Below the pieces are notes generated by a model. It was not told the DNA's origin, ran no database searches, and saw only the letters and a list, made by a program, of their open reading frames with translations. From positions 372,001 through 436,000 of the forward strand of contig NZ_JACXZS010000002.1 of NCBI RefSeq assembly GCF_014779795.1: 64,000 nt of DNA, given 5' to 3'. Of this stretch, positions 1 to 10,014 are shown in pieces. The position numbers and the translations under genes are program-made. The stretch's first letter is position 1. Every line of letters starts with the position of its first letter. This stretch comes from Microbacterium helvum. Its GTDB lineage: Bacteria > Actinomycetota > Actinomycetes > Actinomycetales > Microbacteriaceae.

Positions 1-58
1 CGCGCGAACGACGAACCTTCGACCTGGACGGTGAGCGCCTTGCCGGCGTTCGCCTCAC

Positions 59-62
<4 letters not shown>
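1..62 (-). CDS. Start of an unidentified gene downstream of sigA (partial)
   Basis: A GTG at 62 overlaps the sigA stop codon by four bases (GTGA), and an open frame runs from it to the window edge. The visible 20 residues start [12 protein letters not shown]. The overlap suggests translational coupling to sigA. Too little is visible to name a family; a metabolic enzyme near sigA, such as an F420-0:glutamate ligase-like protein, is only a guess. The gene continues outside the window. Confidence 0.45.
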
Positions 63-1399
<1,337 letters not shown>

Positions 1400-1666
1400 G
1401 TTTCGCCTTTCACCGGTCGACGCGCTCTGCGCGTCCCCGGTCGGTTTCGGACACTAGTAAGACCCTTGTCAAGTCCCGGTCTTCGCAGATTGCTCGTGCG
1501 ATGACGGTTGACAACGGGTCAGAGCGTCTAGTATCTCATACTTGCCGTGCACCGCCAGCACCGCACGATCGCGTTGCCCCGTCGTGTCGGCGAGGCCTGT
1601 GCACCTCGACACAGGTGACAACGCGCAGGCCGGAGTGAGAATTCCGGGCGCGCGGCGCGCGAACGC
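1400..1666. other. Intergenic region between sigA and the PAC2 gene
   Basis: 267 bases with no convincing gene. It must hold the sigA promoter. A TTGACA lies on the minus strand (1472-1467) without a well-spaced -10. On the plus strand TTGACA at 1508-1513 is followed 18 bases later by TATCTC (1532-1537), which would fire toward the 3' end of the PAC2 gene and might make an antisense or small RNA. Neither is demonstrated. Confidence 0.35.
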
Positions 1667-2584
1667 TCAGGAGCGCTTGTCGTCGTCGCCCGGCCTGGTC
1701 GCCAGGAATCGCTCCAGTTCGGCCGCGAGCTCTTCGGCGCTCGGCAGATCGCCGGTGTGGATCATCGGCGTCGCGAGCGTGGATCCGGCCATGTAGGCGT
1801 CGTAGCGCTCTTCCAGGCCCTGCACCATGCGGGCGAGCTCGTCGCTGCCGTCGATCTGCTCGGTGACCTTCTCGAGGTACTCGCGGTTCTCATCGCGCAG
1901 CTCGTCGCCGGCGAACACGAGACCGGTGGCCACGGTGAGGCTGTCGAGCGCCGCGAGCGCCGCCGCCGGATACTCGGAGTCTCCGAGGTAGTGCGGGACC
2001 AGCAGCACGAAGCCCGCGACGCGGACTCCGGCCTCGGTCAGTCGGTACTCGAGCAGATGCCCGGCGGTCGCCGGCACCTGCGTGTGCGGCTGCCAGACCG
2101 AGTGCGCCTCGGTGAGCTCGGTGCGCGTTCCGCTGACGGTGGTGCCGATGGGCCGGGTGTGCGGCACCGGCATCGGGATCGCGTGGACCCACGTGACGGT
2201 GGAGACGCCGTACAGCTCTGTGAGGTCCACCACGGCGGAGGCGAAGGCATCCCACGCGAAATCCGGCTCGTACCCGGCCAGCACCAGGAACGGCTGCCCG
2301 AGCGAGTCGTGCGCGAACGACAGCTCCAGACGAGGCGGACGGTAGTCGGTCAGGTGGTCCTTCTCGAACGACACGATGGGCCGACGGGCACGGTAGTCGA
2401 GGAGCGTGTCGTTGGAGAACACCACGAGCGGCGCGGGCGACAGATCGTCGCGCACGTAGTCGATGACACGGCTCACGGCGCTGCCCGCATCCGTGAAGCC
2501 GGTCAGGGCGATCACGAGCGGCAGACCGCGCGGTACCGGGGGCGCGGATGCCGCGCGCTCGAACAGCGGGCCGGAAAGAGGCAT
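1667..2584 (-). CDS. PAC2 family protein (proteasome assembly chaperone-like)
   Basis: 305-residue protein of the PAC2 family, which is related to eukaryotic proteasome assembly chaperones and common in actinobacteria; its biochemical role there is not settled. Family features include the N-terminal strand LVIALTGFTDAGSAV near 24-38, the central stretch VTWVHAIPMPVPHTRP and the acidic C-terminal helices ending DDDKRS. The protein looks cytosolic, with no signal or membrane segment. The ATG at 2584 sits six bases after a TAGCAT -10 element, which supports this start and a leaderless mRNA. The gene is divergent from pepA. Confidence 0.9.
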   Translation of the reverse strand: MPLSGPLFERAASAPPVPRGLPLVIALTGFTDAGSAVSRVIDYVRDDLSPAPLVVFSNDTLLDYRARRPIVSFEKDHLTDYRPPRLELSFAHDSLGQPFLVLAGYEPDFAWDAFASAVVDLTELYGVSTVTWVHAIPMPVPHTRPIGTTVSGTRTELTEAHSVWQPHTQVPATAGHLLEYRLTEAGVRVAGFVLLVPHYLGDSEYPAAALAALDSLTVATGLVFAGDELRDENREYLEKVTEQIDGSDELARMVQGLEERYDAYMAGSTLATPMIHTGDLPSAEELAAELERFLATRPGDDDKRS

Positions 2585-2590
2585 GCATCC

Positions 2591-2596
2591 ATGCTA
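2591..2596 (-). promoter_or_regulatory. -10 element (TAGCAT) of the PAC2 gene, leaderless
   Basis: TAGCAT on the minus strand, six bases before the ATG at 2584. No clear -35. Confidence 0.5.
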
Positions 2597-2655
2597 CGAG
2601 CCGAGAGAGGGGGCGAGGGTGGGGCGGTCGCGCTCAGAGCGAACACGCGGCTCCC

Positions 2656-2661
2656 TAGGAT
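2656..2661 (+). promoter_or_regulatory. -10 element (TAGGAT) of pepA
   Basis: TAGGAT ends seven bases before the ATG at 2669, so transcription would begin at or next to the start codon. AGGA inside it could also act as a ribosome site. Confidence 0.5.
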
Positions 2662-2668
2662 GGACACC

Positions 2669-4153
2669 ATGGCGTTCCCCGACCTCGAGTACCGCACCAC
2701 ACCCGTCCGAGAGTCCGAAGCCGACGCACTGCTGCTGGCGCTGCCGCCGGTCGAAGGCGACAGCGCCCCCGACCTGTCCGATTGGCCCGGGCTGCGCGAC
2801 GCCCTGTCGGGCGTCGGCTTCAGCGGTGCGCCGGGCTCCTTCCTGCGGGTGTTCGCGCCCGAGGTGACGACCCTGCCGCTGGCCGTCGTGGGCACCGGTT
2901 CGGACGTGGATGCCGCGGCCCTGCGAGACGCCGTGGGCACCGGCATCCGCTCGCTCACCGGGTACGCGACCGTCGCCGTCGCCGCTCCGTTCGCGGATGA
3001 GGATCTGTGGACAGCCGCGGCCGAAGGCGCCGCGCTCGGCGGGTACCGCTTCGACGGCTACAAGAGCGAGGCCCCCAAGGCGCGCGCCGCGCGCGTCGTC
3101 GTGCACGGCACCGCCCCCGCGGATGACGCCGCACTTCGCCTGGTCGCGGAGACCGCGGCATCGGTCGCGCTCGTGAAGGACCTCGTCAACATTCCGGCCG
3201 AGTGGCTCGGCCCGGCGGACATGGCCGAGCGTGCCGCGGCGGCCGTCGCGGACCTGCCCGTGGACGTCGAGATCCTCGATGAGGCCGCGCTGCGCGATCA
3301 GGGGTTCGGGGGCATCCTCGGCGTCGGGCAGGGATCCGAGCGCCCGCCGCGCCTGGTGCGCCTGGACTATGCGCCCGCGGGCGCCACGCGCCACGTCGCG
3401 CTGGTGGGCAAGGGCATCACGTTCGACACCGGCGGTCTGTCGCTGAAACCTGCGGCGTCGATGGTCGGCATGAAGTACGACATGGCCGGTGCGGCGACGG
3501 TGCTCGCCGTGCTGCGGGCGGCCGCGGCCGTCGAGGCTCCCGTCCGAGTCACCGCGTGGCTGTGCGTCGCCGACAACATGCCGTCCGGCAGAGCCACGCG
3601 TCCCGGCGATGTGCTGCGCATGCTCGACGGGACGACGGTGGAGGTGCTCAACACGGACGCCGAGGGTCGTCTCGTGCTCGCAGACGGCCTCGTCGCCGCC
3701 AGCCGCGAGCATCCCGACGTGATCGTGGACGTCGCCACGCTGACGGGCGCGATCCTCGTCGCCCTCGGCACGCGGCACACCGGGGTGATGGGCGACGACG
3801 ACGCGGTCGCCGCCTACCTCGCCGCGGCCGGCCAGGCAGGCGAGCTCGCCTGGCAGCTGCCCCTGCCCGGTCACATGGTGGACGAACTCGACTCCCCCAT
3901 CGCCGACCTGCAGAACGCGAAGATCGGCGACCCGGCGGGCGGCTCGCTGTTCGCGGGACTGTTCCTGCGTCACTTCGTCGGCCGTACCGGTGACGAGGCT
4001 GACGCTCCCCGCATTCCGTGGGTGCATCTCGACATCGCCGGCTCGGGCACTCACAAGGGTGCGCCGTATGGCTTCACCGACAAGGGTCCGACCGCGGCGA
4101 GCGTCCGCAGTCTGATCCGCTTCGTCCTGGCAGACCTCGACGCGGAGGAATGA
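2669..4153 (+). CDS. pepA: Leucyl aminopeptidase (M17, PepA)
   Basis: Cytosolic two-metal M17 aminopeptidase that removes N-terminal residues, with leucine preferred. It is 494 residues, the usual family length. The N-terminal third is the variable domain. The catalytic domain carries GKGITFDTGGLSLKP (about 246-260, with the metal and catalytic Lys/Asp) and the signature NTDAEGRLVLADGL (about 328-341, with metal-binding Asp and Glu and the catalytic Arg). The ATG at 2669 fits the promoter; an ATG at 2660 overlaps the -10 and is less likely. Its TGA shares a base with the lpdA start, so the two are co-transcribed. Confidence 0.95.
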   Translation: MAFPDLEYRTTPVRESEADALLLALPPVEGDSAPDLSDWPGLRDALSGVGFSGAPGSFLRVFAPEVTTLPLAVVGTGSDVDAAALRDAVGTGIRSLTGYATVAVAAPFADEDLWTAAAEGAALGGYRFDGYKSEAPKARAARVVVHGTAPADDAALRLVAETAASVALVKDLVNIPAEWLGPADMAERAAAAVADLPVDVEILDEAALRDQGFGGILGVGQGSERPPRLVRLDYAPAGATRHVALVGKGITFDTGGLSLKPAASMVGMKYDMAGAATVLAVLRAAAAVEAPVRVTAWLCVADNMPSGRATRPGDVLRMLDGTTVEVLNTDAEGRLVLADGLVAASREHPDVIVDVATLTGAILVALGTRHTGVMGDDDAVAAYLAAAGQAGELAWQLPLPGHMVDELDSPIADLQNAKIGDPAGGSLFAGLFLRHFVGRTGDEADAPRIPWVHLDIAGSGTHKGAPYGFTDKGPTAASVRSLIRFVLADLDAEE

Positions 4154-5526
4154 TGACCGACCACACCTTCGACCTCGTCGTGCTCGGTGGCGGCAGCGGC
4201 GGTTACGCCGCGGCGCTGCGCGCGGCCGAGCTCGGCAAGACCGTCGCCCTGGTGGAGAAGGACAAGGTGGGCGGCACCTGCCTTCACCGCGGCTGCATCC
4301 CCACCAAGGCGCTGCTGCACGCGGCCGAGGTCGCCGACACCGCCCGCGAGGCGGCGGCGTACGGGATCCGTACGACGTTCGACGGCGTCGACGCGGCGGG
4401 TGTGCGCGCGTACCGAGAGGGCATCGTCGCCAAGAAGTACAAGGGCCTGGAGGGCTTGGTCAAGGCGCGCGGGATCACGGTCGTCGCGGGCGAAGGCCGG
4501 CTCGAGTCCGGTCCCGCCGTCCGGGTCGGGGACGATGTGTACCGCGGCACCGACGTGATCCTCGCGACAGGCTCGCACAGCCGCACGCTGCCCGGATTGG
4601 AGATCGGCGGGCGCATCCTCACGAGCGAGCAGGCGCTCGAGCTCGAAGAGACTCCGAAGAGCGTGGTGATCCTCGGCGGCGGCGTGATCGGTGTCGAGTT
4701 CGCGAGCGTCTGGCGTTCGTTCGGCGCCGAGGTGACGATCGTCGAGGCGCTGGACCACCTCGTCCCCAACGAGGACCTCGCGCTCAGCAAGGCGCTCGAG
4801 CGCGCGTACCGGCGTCGAGGCATCCAGTACTCCCTCGGGGTGCGGTTCCAGTCTGCGACGCAGACCGCGGATGCCGTCACCGTGACACTCGAGGACGCCA
4901 AGACCTTCACCGCCGACTATCTTCTGGTCGCCGTGGGCCGCGGCCCGGCGACCGCAGGCCTGGGATACGAGGAGGCAGGCGTCCGGCTGGACCGCGGCTT
5001 CGTCCTGACCGACGAGCGACTGCGTACCGCGGCTGCCCATGTGTGGGCAGTCGGCGACATCGTGCCGGGACTGCAGCTCGCCCACCGCGGCTTCCAGCAG
5101 GGCATCTTCGTCGCCGAAGAGATCGCGGGGCTGTCGCCCGTCATGATCCCCGATGCGCACATCCCCAAGGTCACCTACAGCCACCCCGAGGTCGCGTCGG
5201 TGGGGCTGACCGAGGCCCAGGCCGCAGAGCAGCTCGGGGTGGACGGCGTCGTCGCCTATGAGTACAACCTGGCAGGCAACGGAAAGAGCGAGATCCTCGG
5301 CACCAGCGGGATCGTCAAGGTCGTGCGTGCCAAGGAAGGTCCAGTCCTCGGTGTGCACCTGATCGGCGACCGCGTCGGAGAGCTCATCACCGAAGGCCAG
5401 CTCGCAGTGGGATGGGAGGCGCACCCCGAAGACATCGCGCCGTTCATCCACGCGCACCCGACGCAGTCCGAAGCGCTGGGCGAGGCGTTCCTCGCTCTGG
5501 CAGGCAAGCCCCTGCACGCGCTCTGA
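4153..5526 (+). CDS. lpdA: Dihydrolipoyl dehydrogenase (E3)
   Basis: FAD enzyme that reoxidises dihydrolipoamide on E2 proteins using NAD+, shared by 2-oxoacid dehydrogenase complexes. In 457 residues: FAD-binding LGGGSGGYAA near 11-20; redox disulfide Cys43/Cys48 in GTCLHRGCIPTK; NAD-binding GGGVIGVEFA in the middle; second FAD motif VWAVGDI; and the C-terminal His-Glu motif HAHPTQSE (about 433-440) that completes the partner active site in the dimer. GGAGG at 4144-4148 favours the ATG at 4153; the ATG at 4150 would overlap pepA by four bases. sucB follows 62 bases later. Confidence 0.96.
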   Translation: MTDHTFDLVVLGGGSGGYAAALRAAELGKTVALVEKDKVGGTCLHRGCIPTKALLHAAEVADTAREAAAYGIRTTFDGVDAAGVRAYREGIVAKKYKGLEGLVKARGITVVAGEGRLESGPAVRVGDDVYRGTDVILATGSHSRTLPGLEIGGRILTSEQALELEETPKSVVILGGGVIGVEFASVWRSFGAEVTIVEALDHLVPNEDLALSKALERAYRRRGIQYSLGVRFQSATQTADAVTVTLEDAKTFTADYLLVAVGRGPATAGLGYEEAGVRLDRGFVLTDERLRTAAAHVWAVGDIVPGLQLAHRGFQQGIFVAEEIAGLSPVMIPDAHIPKVTYSHPEVASVGLTEAQAAEQLGVDGVVAYEYNLAGNGKSEILGTSGIVKVVRAKEGPVLGVHLIGDRVGELITEGQLAVGWEAHPEDIAPFIHAHPTQSEALGEAFLALAGKPLHAL

Positions 5527-5588
5527 CCCTCCAGACCGCCCCCCATCACTAAGCTAGATCCGATATTCATTCAGAAGGAGACATCCTC

Positions 5589-7340
5589 ATGAGCACATCC
5601 GTGGTCCTCCCCGCTCTCGGCGAGAGCGTCACCGAGGGTACGGTCACCCGCTGGCTCAAGAACGTCGGCGACACGGTTCAGGCGGACGAGGGCCTGCTCG
5701 AGATCTCCACGGACAAGGTGGACACCGAGATCCCGTCGCCGGTGAGTGGCGTGATCGAGGAGATCCTCGTGCAGGAGGACGAGACCGTCGAGGTCGGCGC
5801 CGTCCTCGCCAAGATCGGTGACGGTTCGAGCGCTCCTGCCGCCGCGCCCGCTCCCGAGGCCGCTGCTGCGGAGCCGGCGCCCGCCGCTCCTGCCGAGGCG
5901 CCTGCCGCCCCTGCCGAGGCGCCTGCGCCCGCCGCTGAGGCCCCCGCGGCTTCGGCCGCCCAGCCCGCCGCCCCCGCTGCCGGCGGCGCCGGCAAGGAGG
6001 TCGTGCTTCCCGAACTCGGCGAGAGCGTGACCGAGGGCACCGTCACCCGCTGGCTCAAGCAGGTCGGCGAAGAGGTCGCCGTCGACGAGCCGCTGCTGGA
6101 GATCTCGACCGACAAGGTCGACACCGAGATCCCGTCGCCGTTCGCCGGCGTGCTGCAGGAGATCCTGGTGAGCGAGGACGAGACCGTCGCCGTCGGCGCC
6201 GCCCTCGCCCGCATCGGCGAGGCAGGCGCTGCGGGGACTCCGGCTCCCGCGCCCGCCGAGGCTCCGGCCGCCCCGGCTCCCGCTCCGGCTGCAGCTCCTG
6301 CCCCCGCTGCCCCGGCCCCGGCCGCAGCTCCGGCTCCCGCACCTGCCCCGGCTGCAGCCCCCGCCCCGGCTCCCGCACCTGCCCCGGCTGCAGCCCCCGC
6401 CCCCGCTGCAGGCCCCGCCGCGGCGGAGGACGACGGAGTCACCTACGTGACGCCGCTGGTGCGCCGGCTCGCTCAGCAGCAGGGCGTCGACCTGGCATCT
6501 GTGAAGGGCACCGGGGTCGGTGGACGCATCCGCAAGGAGGATGTGCTGAAGGCCGCCGAGTCAGCCGCCGCGCCCGCGGCAGCGACGGCTGCCGCAGCCG
6601 CTCCCGCTCCTTTGGAGGTCTCTCCGCTGCGGGGTACGACCCAGCCGATGTCGCGTCTGCGCAAGGTCCTCGCACAGCGTGCTGTCGAGTCGATGCAGTC
6701 GACGGCGCAGCTCACGACCGTGGTCGAGGTCGACGTCACCAAGCTCGCGAACTACCGCGACCGCGTGAAGAACGACTTCCTCGCCAAGACCGGCGACAAG
6801 CTGTCGTTCCTGCCCTTCTTCGCTCTGGCGGCCGCCGAGGCGCTCCAGGCATACCCCGTGATCAACTCGACCGTCGACGGCGACCAGATCGTCTACCCGG
6901 CGACCGAGAACCTGTCGATCGCCGTCGACACCGAGCGCGGCCTGCTGACGCCGGTGCTGCGTGACGCGGCCACGAAGAACCTCGCGCAGATCGCGCATGA
7001 GATCGCCGACCTGGCTGCGCGCACGCGCGACAACAAGCTGAAGCCGGACGAGCTGGCGGGCGGCACCTTCACGCTCACCAACACGGGTTCGCGCGGTGCG
7101 CTGTTCGACACGCCGGTCGTCTTCCTGCCGCAGTCGGCCATCCTCGGCACCGGCGTCGTCGTGAAGCGACCGGGCGTCGTGAGCGTCGACGGCAAGGACG
7201 CGATCTCGGTCCGCTCCTATGTCTACCTGGCGCTGTCGTACGACCACCGCGTGGTCGACGGCGCTGACGCGGCCCGGTTCCTCGGTGCGGTGAAGACCCG
7301 CCTCGAAGCCGCCGCATTCGAGGGTCAGATCGGAATCTGA
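5589..7340 (+). CDS. sucB: Dihydrolipoamide acyltransferase E2 with two lipoyl domains (SucB/AceF type)
   Basis: E2 core of a 2-oxoacid dehydrogenase complex, transferring the acyl group to CoA. In 583 residues: lipoyl domain 1 (about 2-77) and lipoyl domain 2 (about 137-212), each with the lipoyl-lysine motif [10 protein letters not shown]; a long Ala/Pro linker; a peripheral subunit-binding domain near 285-325 ([15 protein letters not shown]); and a catalytic domain from about 345 with the CoA-acyltransferase motif [14 protein letters not shown] near 550. AAGGAG lies 8 bases before the ATG. It is annotated sucB in most actinobacteria; with the homodimeric AceE at 22715 and the adjacent E3 it probably serves pyruvate dehydrogenase too (inference). 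Confidence 0.93.
   Translation: MSTSVVLPALGESVTEGTVTRWLKNVGDTVQADEGLLEISTDKVDTEIPSPVSGVIEEILVQEDETVEVGAVLAKIGDGSSAPAAAPAPEAAAAEPAPAAPAEAPAAPAEAPAPAAEAPAASAAQPAAPAAGGAGKEVVLPELGESVTEGTVTRWLKQVGEEVAVDEPLLEISTDKVDTEIPSPFAGVLQEILVSEDETVAVGAALARIGEAGAAGTPAPAPAEAPAAPAPAPAAAPAPAAPAPAAAPAPAPAPAAAPAPAPAPAPAAAPAPAAGPAAAEDDGVTYVTPLVRRLAQQQGVDLASVKGTGVGGRIRKEDVLKAAESAAAPAAATAAAAAPAPLEVSPLRGTTQPMSRLRKVLAQRAVESMQSTAQLTTVVEVDVTKLANYRDRVKNDFLAKTGDKLSFLPFFALAAAEALQAYPVINSTVDGDQIVYPATENLSIAVDTERGLLTPVLRDAATKNLAQIAHEIADLAARTRDNKLKPDELAGGTFTLTNTGSRGALFDTPVVFLPQSAILGTGVVVKRPGVVSVDGKDAISVRSYVYLALSYDHRVVDGADAARFLGAVKTRLEAAAFEGQIGI
6331..6402 (+). repeat. Perfect tandem repeat of 36 bases in the E2 Ala/Pro linker
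   Basis: Two identical 36-base units (6331-6366 and 6367-6402) encode the same 12 residues of the Ala/Pro linker. They lie within a wider, less regular Ala/Pro-coding stretch from about 6240 to 6420. The unit keeps the frame, so copy number changes would only lengthen or shorten the flexible linker. Confidence 0.9.
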
Positions 7341-7351
7341 CCCGGAGCAGG

Positions 7352-8707
7352 TCAACCCTCAGGCTGCTGCGCGACGTCATGGACGTCGCGCAGCAGCCAT
7401 TTCTCGTCCTGTCGCAGGATCACGACGAGCTGCGAGGGCTCGGGTGCATCGACCGCGTCGACCCGCAGCACGGCGAGATCACCGAAATCGTCCAGCAGGG
7501 TCACCGTCCGCTCCGCCGCGCCCAGGTCGATCGCTCCGTGGACGGGCGACGCCGTCGGGTCGACCACGATGCCCGCGAGGCATTCGAGGTCGCCTGCGCA
7601 TGCGGCTCGCGCATCGAGCAGCGCTGCGGCGACGGTTGTCAGATCGGCGGGCGGTGCGGCTCCCGCGGCATCGGAGTCATCCGCCGAAGTCGTCGGTGCC
7701 GCTGCGCCGCTCGCGGTCTCGGCGGGATCACCGGCGGTCTGCGTCGGCTCCCCGATCGTGGCCGTCGGCGCCGCGGTGGCCGGCGCGGCACCGCCCGCGG
7801 TCGCAGGGCCGCCACCCGGCCAGAGAGCGCCGACGGCGAGGACGGCTGCGGCGACGGCACCGCCGACGATCCACGGAGCGCGACGGCGGGCCGGCCTCGC
7901 CTCTGGGCCGGATCCGCCGCCGCGCAGGCGTCGCCACACCGCTGTGGTCGCGCGCGACACCGAGTCGGCGAGATCGTCGTCGACGCCCACGAGGAGGTTC
8001 TGCCAGACGGAGCGCGGCCGTCCGTCGGAGTCGAGCGCCGGGCGCGCGGAGGGCGTCGGCGGAGCGGCATCGGCTGCGGGGCGCGGCGCGAGGCTCGTCG
8101 TGCTGAGCGGCTCCGGAGCTGCCAGCGCGAACATGGCGTCCTCGGCGGCGGCCAGATCGTGCGCCGATATGCGCTCTGCGGTCAGGGAGCGCAGCGCCGT
8201 GTCCCACGTCCGCTGCAATGATGCCGCCACGTCGAGGCTCGTCATCGACTCCACCGTGGCGTCGATCGCCCGCCGGGCGGATGTCTCGGTCGCCAGGACC
8301 GGGCGCCCGGCATCGTCGAGCCACCATTCCCCCGTCGTCTGCGGCGAGGGCGCGATCTGCGCGCATCCGCGCAGCAGGCTGACGCCGAGCGTCACCGTCT
8401 CACCCGGCGTCAAGGGCAGGCGTGCGGCGCGACGACGCAGGAAGTCATCCAGCCGCTCGACGCACACCGGCAGCACGACATCGTGCCCGTCGCGGCGCCG
8501 GGCGACGTCGACCGGTGCCAGGACGTGGCCATCGGTTGCGGCATCCCACCCCGTCCACGCAGGACCCAGCTCCGCGGCGTCGACGAGCAGCCGCATCGTT
8601 CCCGCCGCTTCGCGCACCAGCACGCCCGGCCACGGGGCGTCCTCTCTCGCGCGCACCGCGCGCACCGCGCGGTAGGGGCTGGCGAGCATGCCGTCGTCGG
8701 GGATCAC
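7352..8707 (-). CDS. Membrane protein of unknown function with a large N-terminal cytosolic domain
   Basis: I do not recognise a named family. From the GTG at 8707 the protein is 451 residues: a mixed alpha/beta cytosolic region (about 1-225), a linker, one strong membrane helix (APWIVGGAVAAAVLAVGALW, roughly 275-295), a Thr/Ala/Pro-rich extracytoplasmic linker, then a small C-terminal domain with a Cys pair (ARAACAGDLECLAG) and a beta-rich end (LVVILRQDEKWLLRDV). The last feature resembles NTF2-like domains but is not diagnostic. The start is uncertain: ATGs at 8749 and 8689 are in frame, but CACACT six bases before 8707 fits the local leaderless pattern. Its 3' end forms a long hairpin. Confidence 0.75.
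   Translation of the reverse strand: MIPDDGMLASPYRAVRAVRAREDAPWPGVLVREAAGTMRLLVDAAELGPAWTGWDAATDGHVLAPVDVARRRDGHDVVLPVCVERLDDFLRRRAARLPLTPGETVTLGVSLLRGCAQIAPSPQTTGEWWLDDAGRPVLATETSARRAIDATVESMTSLDVAASLQRTWDTALRSLTAERISAHDLAAAEDAMFALAAPEPLSTTSLAPRPAADAAPPTPSARPALDSDGRPRSVWQNLLVGVDDDLADSVSRATTAVWRRLRGGGSGPEARPARRRAPWIVGGAVAAAVLAVGALWPGGGPATAGGAAPATAAPTATIGEPTQTAGDPAETASGAAAPTTSADDSDAAGAAPPADLTTVAAALLDARAACAGDLECLAGIVVDPTASPVHGAIDLGAAERTVTLLDDFGDLAVLRVDAVDAPEPSQLVVILRQDEKWLLRDVHDVAQQPEG
7362..7398. terminator. Perfect 17-bp inverted repeat at the sucB/membrane-gene convergence
   Basis: GGCTGCTGCGCGACGTC at 7362-7378 and its exact complement at 7382-7398, with a three-base loop. It begins 22 bases after the sucB stop and lies inside the last codons of the convergent gene, encoding its residues RDVHDVAQQP. 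On the plus strand it is followed by ATTTCTC. Probably a bidirectional terminator. Confidence 0.75.
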
Positions 8708-8818
8708 GAACCCAGTGTGGGTACGTCCACGTCGCAGCGGCGGCCGCATTCGAGGATCTGTGGACGGTGACCGACGAAGCAGGTCTGGGGAGGAGCCGAG
8801 GAGGACCGTCCGAAAAGG

Positions 8819-8824
8819 TAGGCT
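8819..8824 (+). promoter_or_regulatory. -10 element (TAGGCT) of the DUF4191 gene
   Basis: TAGGCT, seven bases before the ATG at 8832. Confidence 0.5.
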
Positions 8825-8831
8825 GGAAGTT

Positions 8832-9542
8832 ATGGCCGCGCGCAGTTCCGCACCCGAGAAGAGCCCCGGTTTCTTCTCTCAGATCCGTACCCTCTACACC
8901 TTCACGCAGAAGGCGTTCCCCTGGCTGCCGTTCCTGCTGGCCGGCATCCTGCTCGTCGGCGCCGGGATCGGCGTGGCGATCGGGTTCCTCCTGCCGCCCG
9001 TGGCGATCTGGAGCATCATCCTCTGGGGCATCACGGGTCTCATGCTCGGTCTGCTGGCCTCGATGATGACGATGACCCGTCTGTCGACCAGAGCGATGTA
9101 CAAGAAGATCGATGGGATGCCGGGAGCCACGGGACACGTGCTGTCGACGTCGCTCGGACGCTCCTGGCAGGCCAGTGAGATGCCCGTCGGCATCAACCCC
9201 AAGACGCAGGAGGCCGTGTACCGCGCGGTCGGCAGGGGCGGCGTCGTGATCGTCGGCGAGGGTGCCCGCGGTCGACTGACGCGCCTCGTCAACGACGAGC
9301 GCTCCAAAGTGCAGCGCGTCGCCGCAGGCGTCCCGGTCACGGTGCTCTATGTCGGGCACGGCGAAGGCGACGTGACGATCGCGAAGCTCGCCTCGACCAT
9401 CAAGGCGCTCCCCAAGAAGATCGACCGCACGACGCAGGCGGCGGTCATCAAGCGCATCGAGTCCGTGTCGCAGTCGCTCACCTCGCTGCCGATTCCGAAG
9501 GGCATCGACCCGACGAAGGCTCGCGCCCCGCGTCCGCGCTGA
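8832..9542 (+). CDS. DUF4191 family membrane protein
   Basis: 236-residue actinobacterial membrane protein of unknown function. Two adjacent transmembrane helices lie at about 30-55 and 58-82 (FPWLPFLLAGILLVGAGIGV and VAIWSIILWGITGLMLGLLA), followed by a cytosolic domain rich in Lys and Arg with KKIDGMPGATG and RAVGRGGVVIVGEGA. The pattern matches the DUF4191 family, often found near lipoic acid and E2 genes in actinobacteria. The ATG at 8832 is fixed by the -10 element just upstream. A terminator hairpin follows. Confidence 0.85.
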   Translation: MAARSSAPEKSPGFFSQIRTLYTFTQKAFPWLPFLLAGILLVGAGIGVAIGFLLPPVAIWSIILWGITGLMLGLLASMMTMTRLSTRAMYKKIDGMPGATGHVLSTSLGRSWQASEMPVGINPKTQEAVYRAVGRGGVVIVGEGARGRLTRLVNDERSKVQRVAAGVPVTVLYVGHGEGDVTIAKLASTIKALPKKIDRTTQAAVIKRIESVSQSLTSLPIPKGIDPTKARAPRPR

Positions 9543-9557
9543 CAATCTGCGAGCCTC

Positions 9558-9590
9558 ACAGCCGCGCTCGGCCACGCCGGGCGCGGCTGT
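9558..9590 (+). terminator. Intrinsic-terminator-like hairpin after the DUF4191 gene
   Basis: ACAGCCGCGC at 9558-9567 pairs with GCGCGGCTGT at 9581-9590 across a 13-base loop. It lies between convergent genes and may serve both. Confidence 0.6.
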
Positions 9591-9598
9591 CCGTCGTC

Positions 9599-9991
9599 TC
9601 AGGCCCGCAGCAGGACGGTGCCCGCGACCTTGTCGTGCAGGCCGCGGTGGTCGGCGTCCCAGATGACGGCGGGGATCACGAGGACGAGCAGCGCCGTCCG
9701 CACGATCGGTCGCCACAGTCCCACCCAGGCTCCGTCGAGGCGCACCAGCCGCAGACCGAAGAGCCGGTGGCCGGGGCTCCCCTGCAGCGTCGGCAGGAAG
9801 ACGAGCTGGATGGCGGCGAACAGCGCGAGGATCGCCATCGGGTCCCACCCGAAGAATCCGGAGATGAGATACGCGGCACCGTAGTCGATGAACAGCGCGC
9901 CGACGCGGCGACCCAGGTGCCCGATCGATCCGCTGCCGTCACGGGGCAGTCCGAGTCGTTCGCCGGGGTAGTCCTGAGTGCTCTGCGTCAC
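9599..9991 (-). CDS. RDD family membrane protein
   Basis: 130-residue integral membrane protein of the RDD family (about three helices; transport-related role not defined). Family marks are the first-helix motif LGRRVGALFIDYGAAYLISG with the Arg-Asp pair, GSPGHRLFGLRLVRLDG, and the end WDADHRGLHDKVAGTVL. The GTG start at 9991 sits six bases after a TACGCT hexamer. It is divergent from glnA across 132 bases that hold a GlnR-type box. Confidence 0.88.
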   Translation of the reverse strand: MTQSTQDYPGERLGLPRDGSGSIGHLGRRVGALFIDYGAAYLISGFFGWDPMAILALFAAIQLVFLPTLQGSPGHRLFGLRLVRLDGAWVGLWRPIVRTALLVLVIPAVIWDADHRGLHDKVAGTVLLRA

Positions 9992-9997
9992 TTCTCA

Positions 9998-10003
9998 AGC
10001 GTA
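9998..10003 (-). promoter_or_regulatory. -10 element (TACGCT) of the RDD gene
   Basis: Six bases before the GTG at 9991; leaderless arrangement. Confidence 0.45.
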
Positions 10004-10014
10004 CCCAGGCCGTC

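Noticed and set aside
1757-2668. Upstream extension of pepA
   Set aside because: The frame stays open only as a shadow of the PAC2 gene; the conserved N-terminus and promoter place the start at 2669.
6240-6420. CRISPR-like repeats
   Set aside because: The repeats are in-frame Ala/Pro linker codons with no spacers. No array was seen elsewhere in the window.
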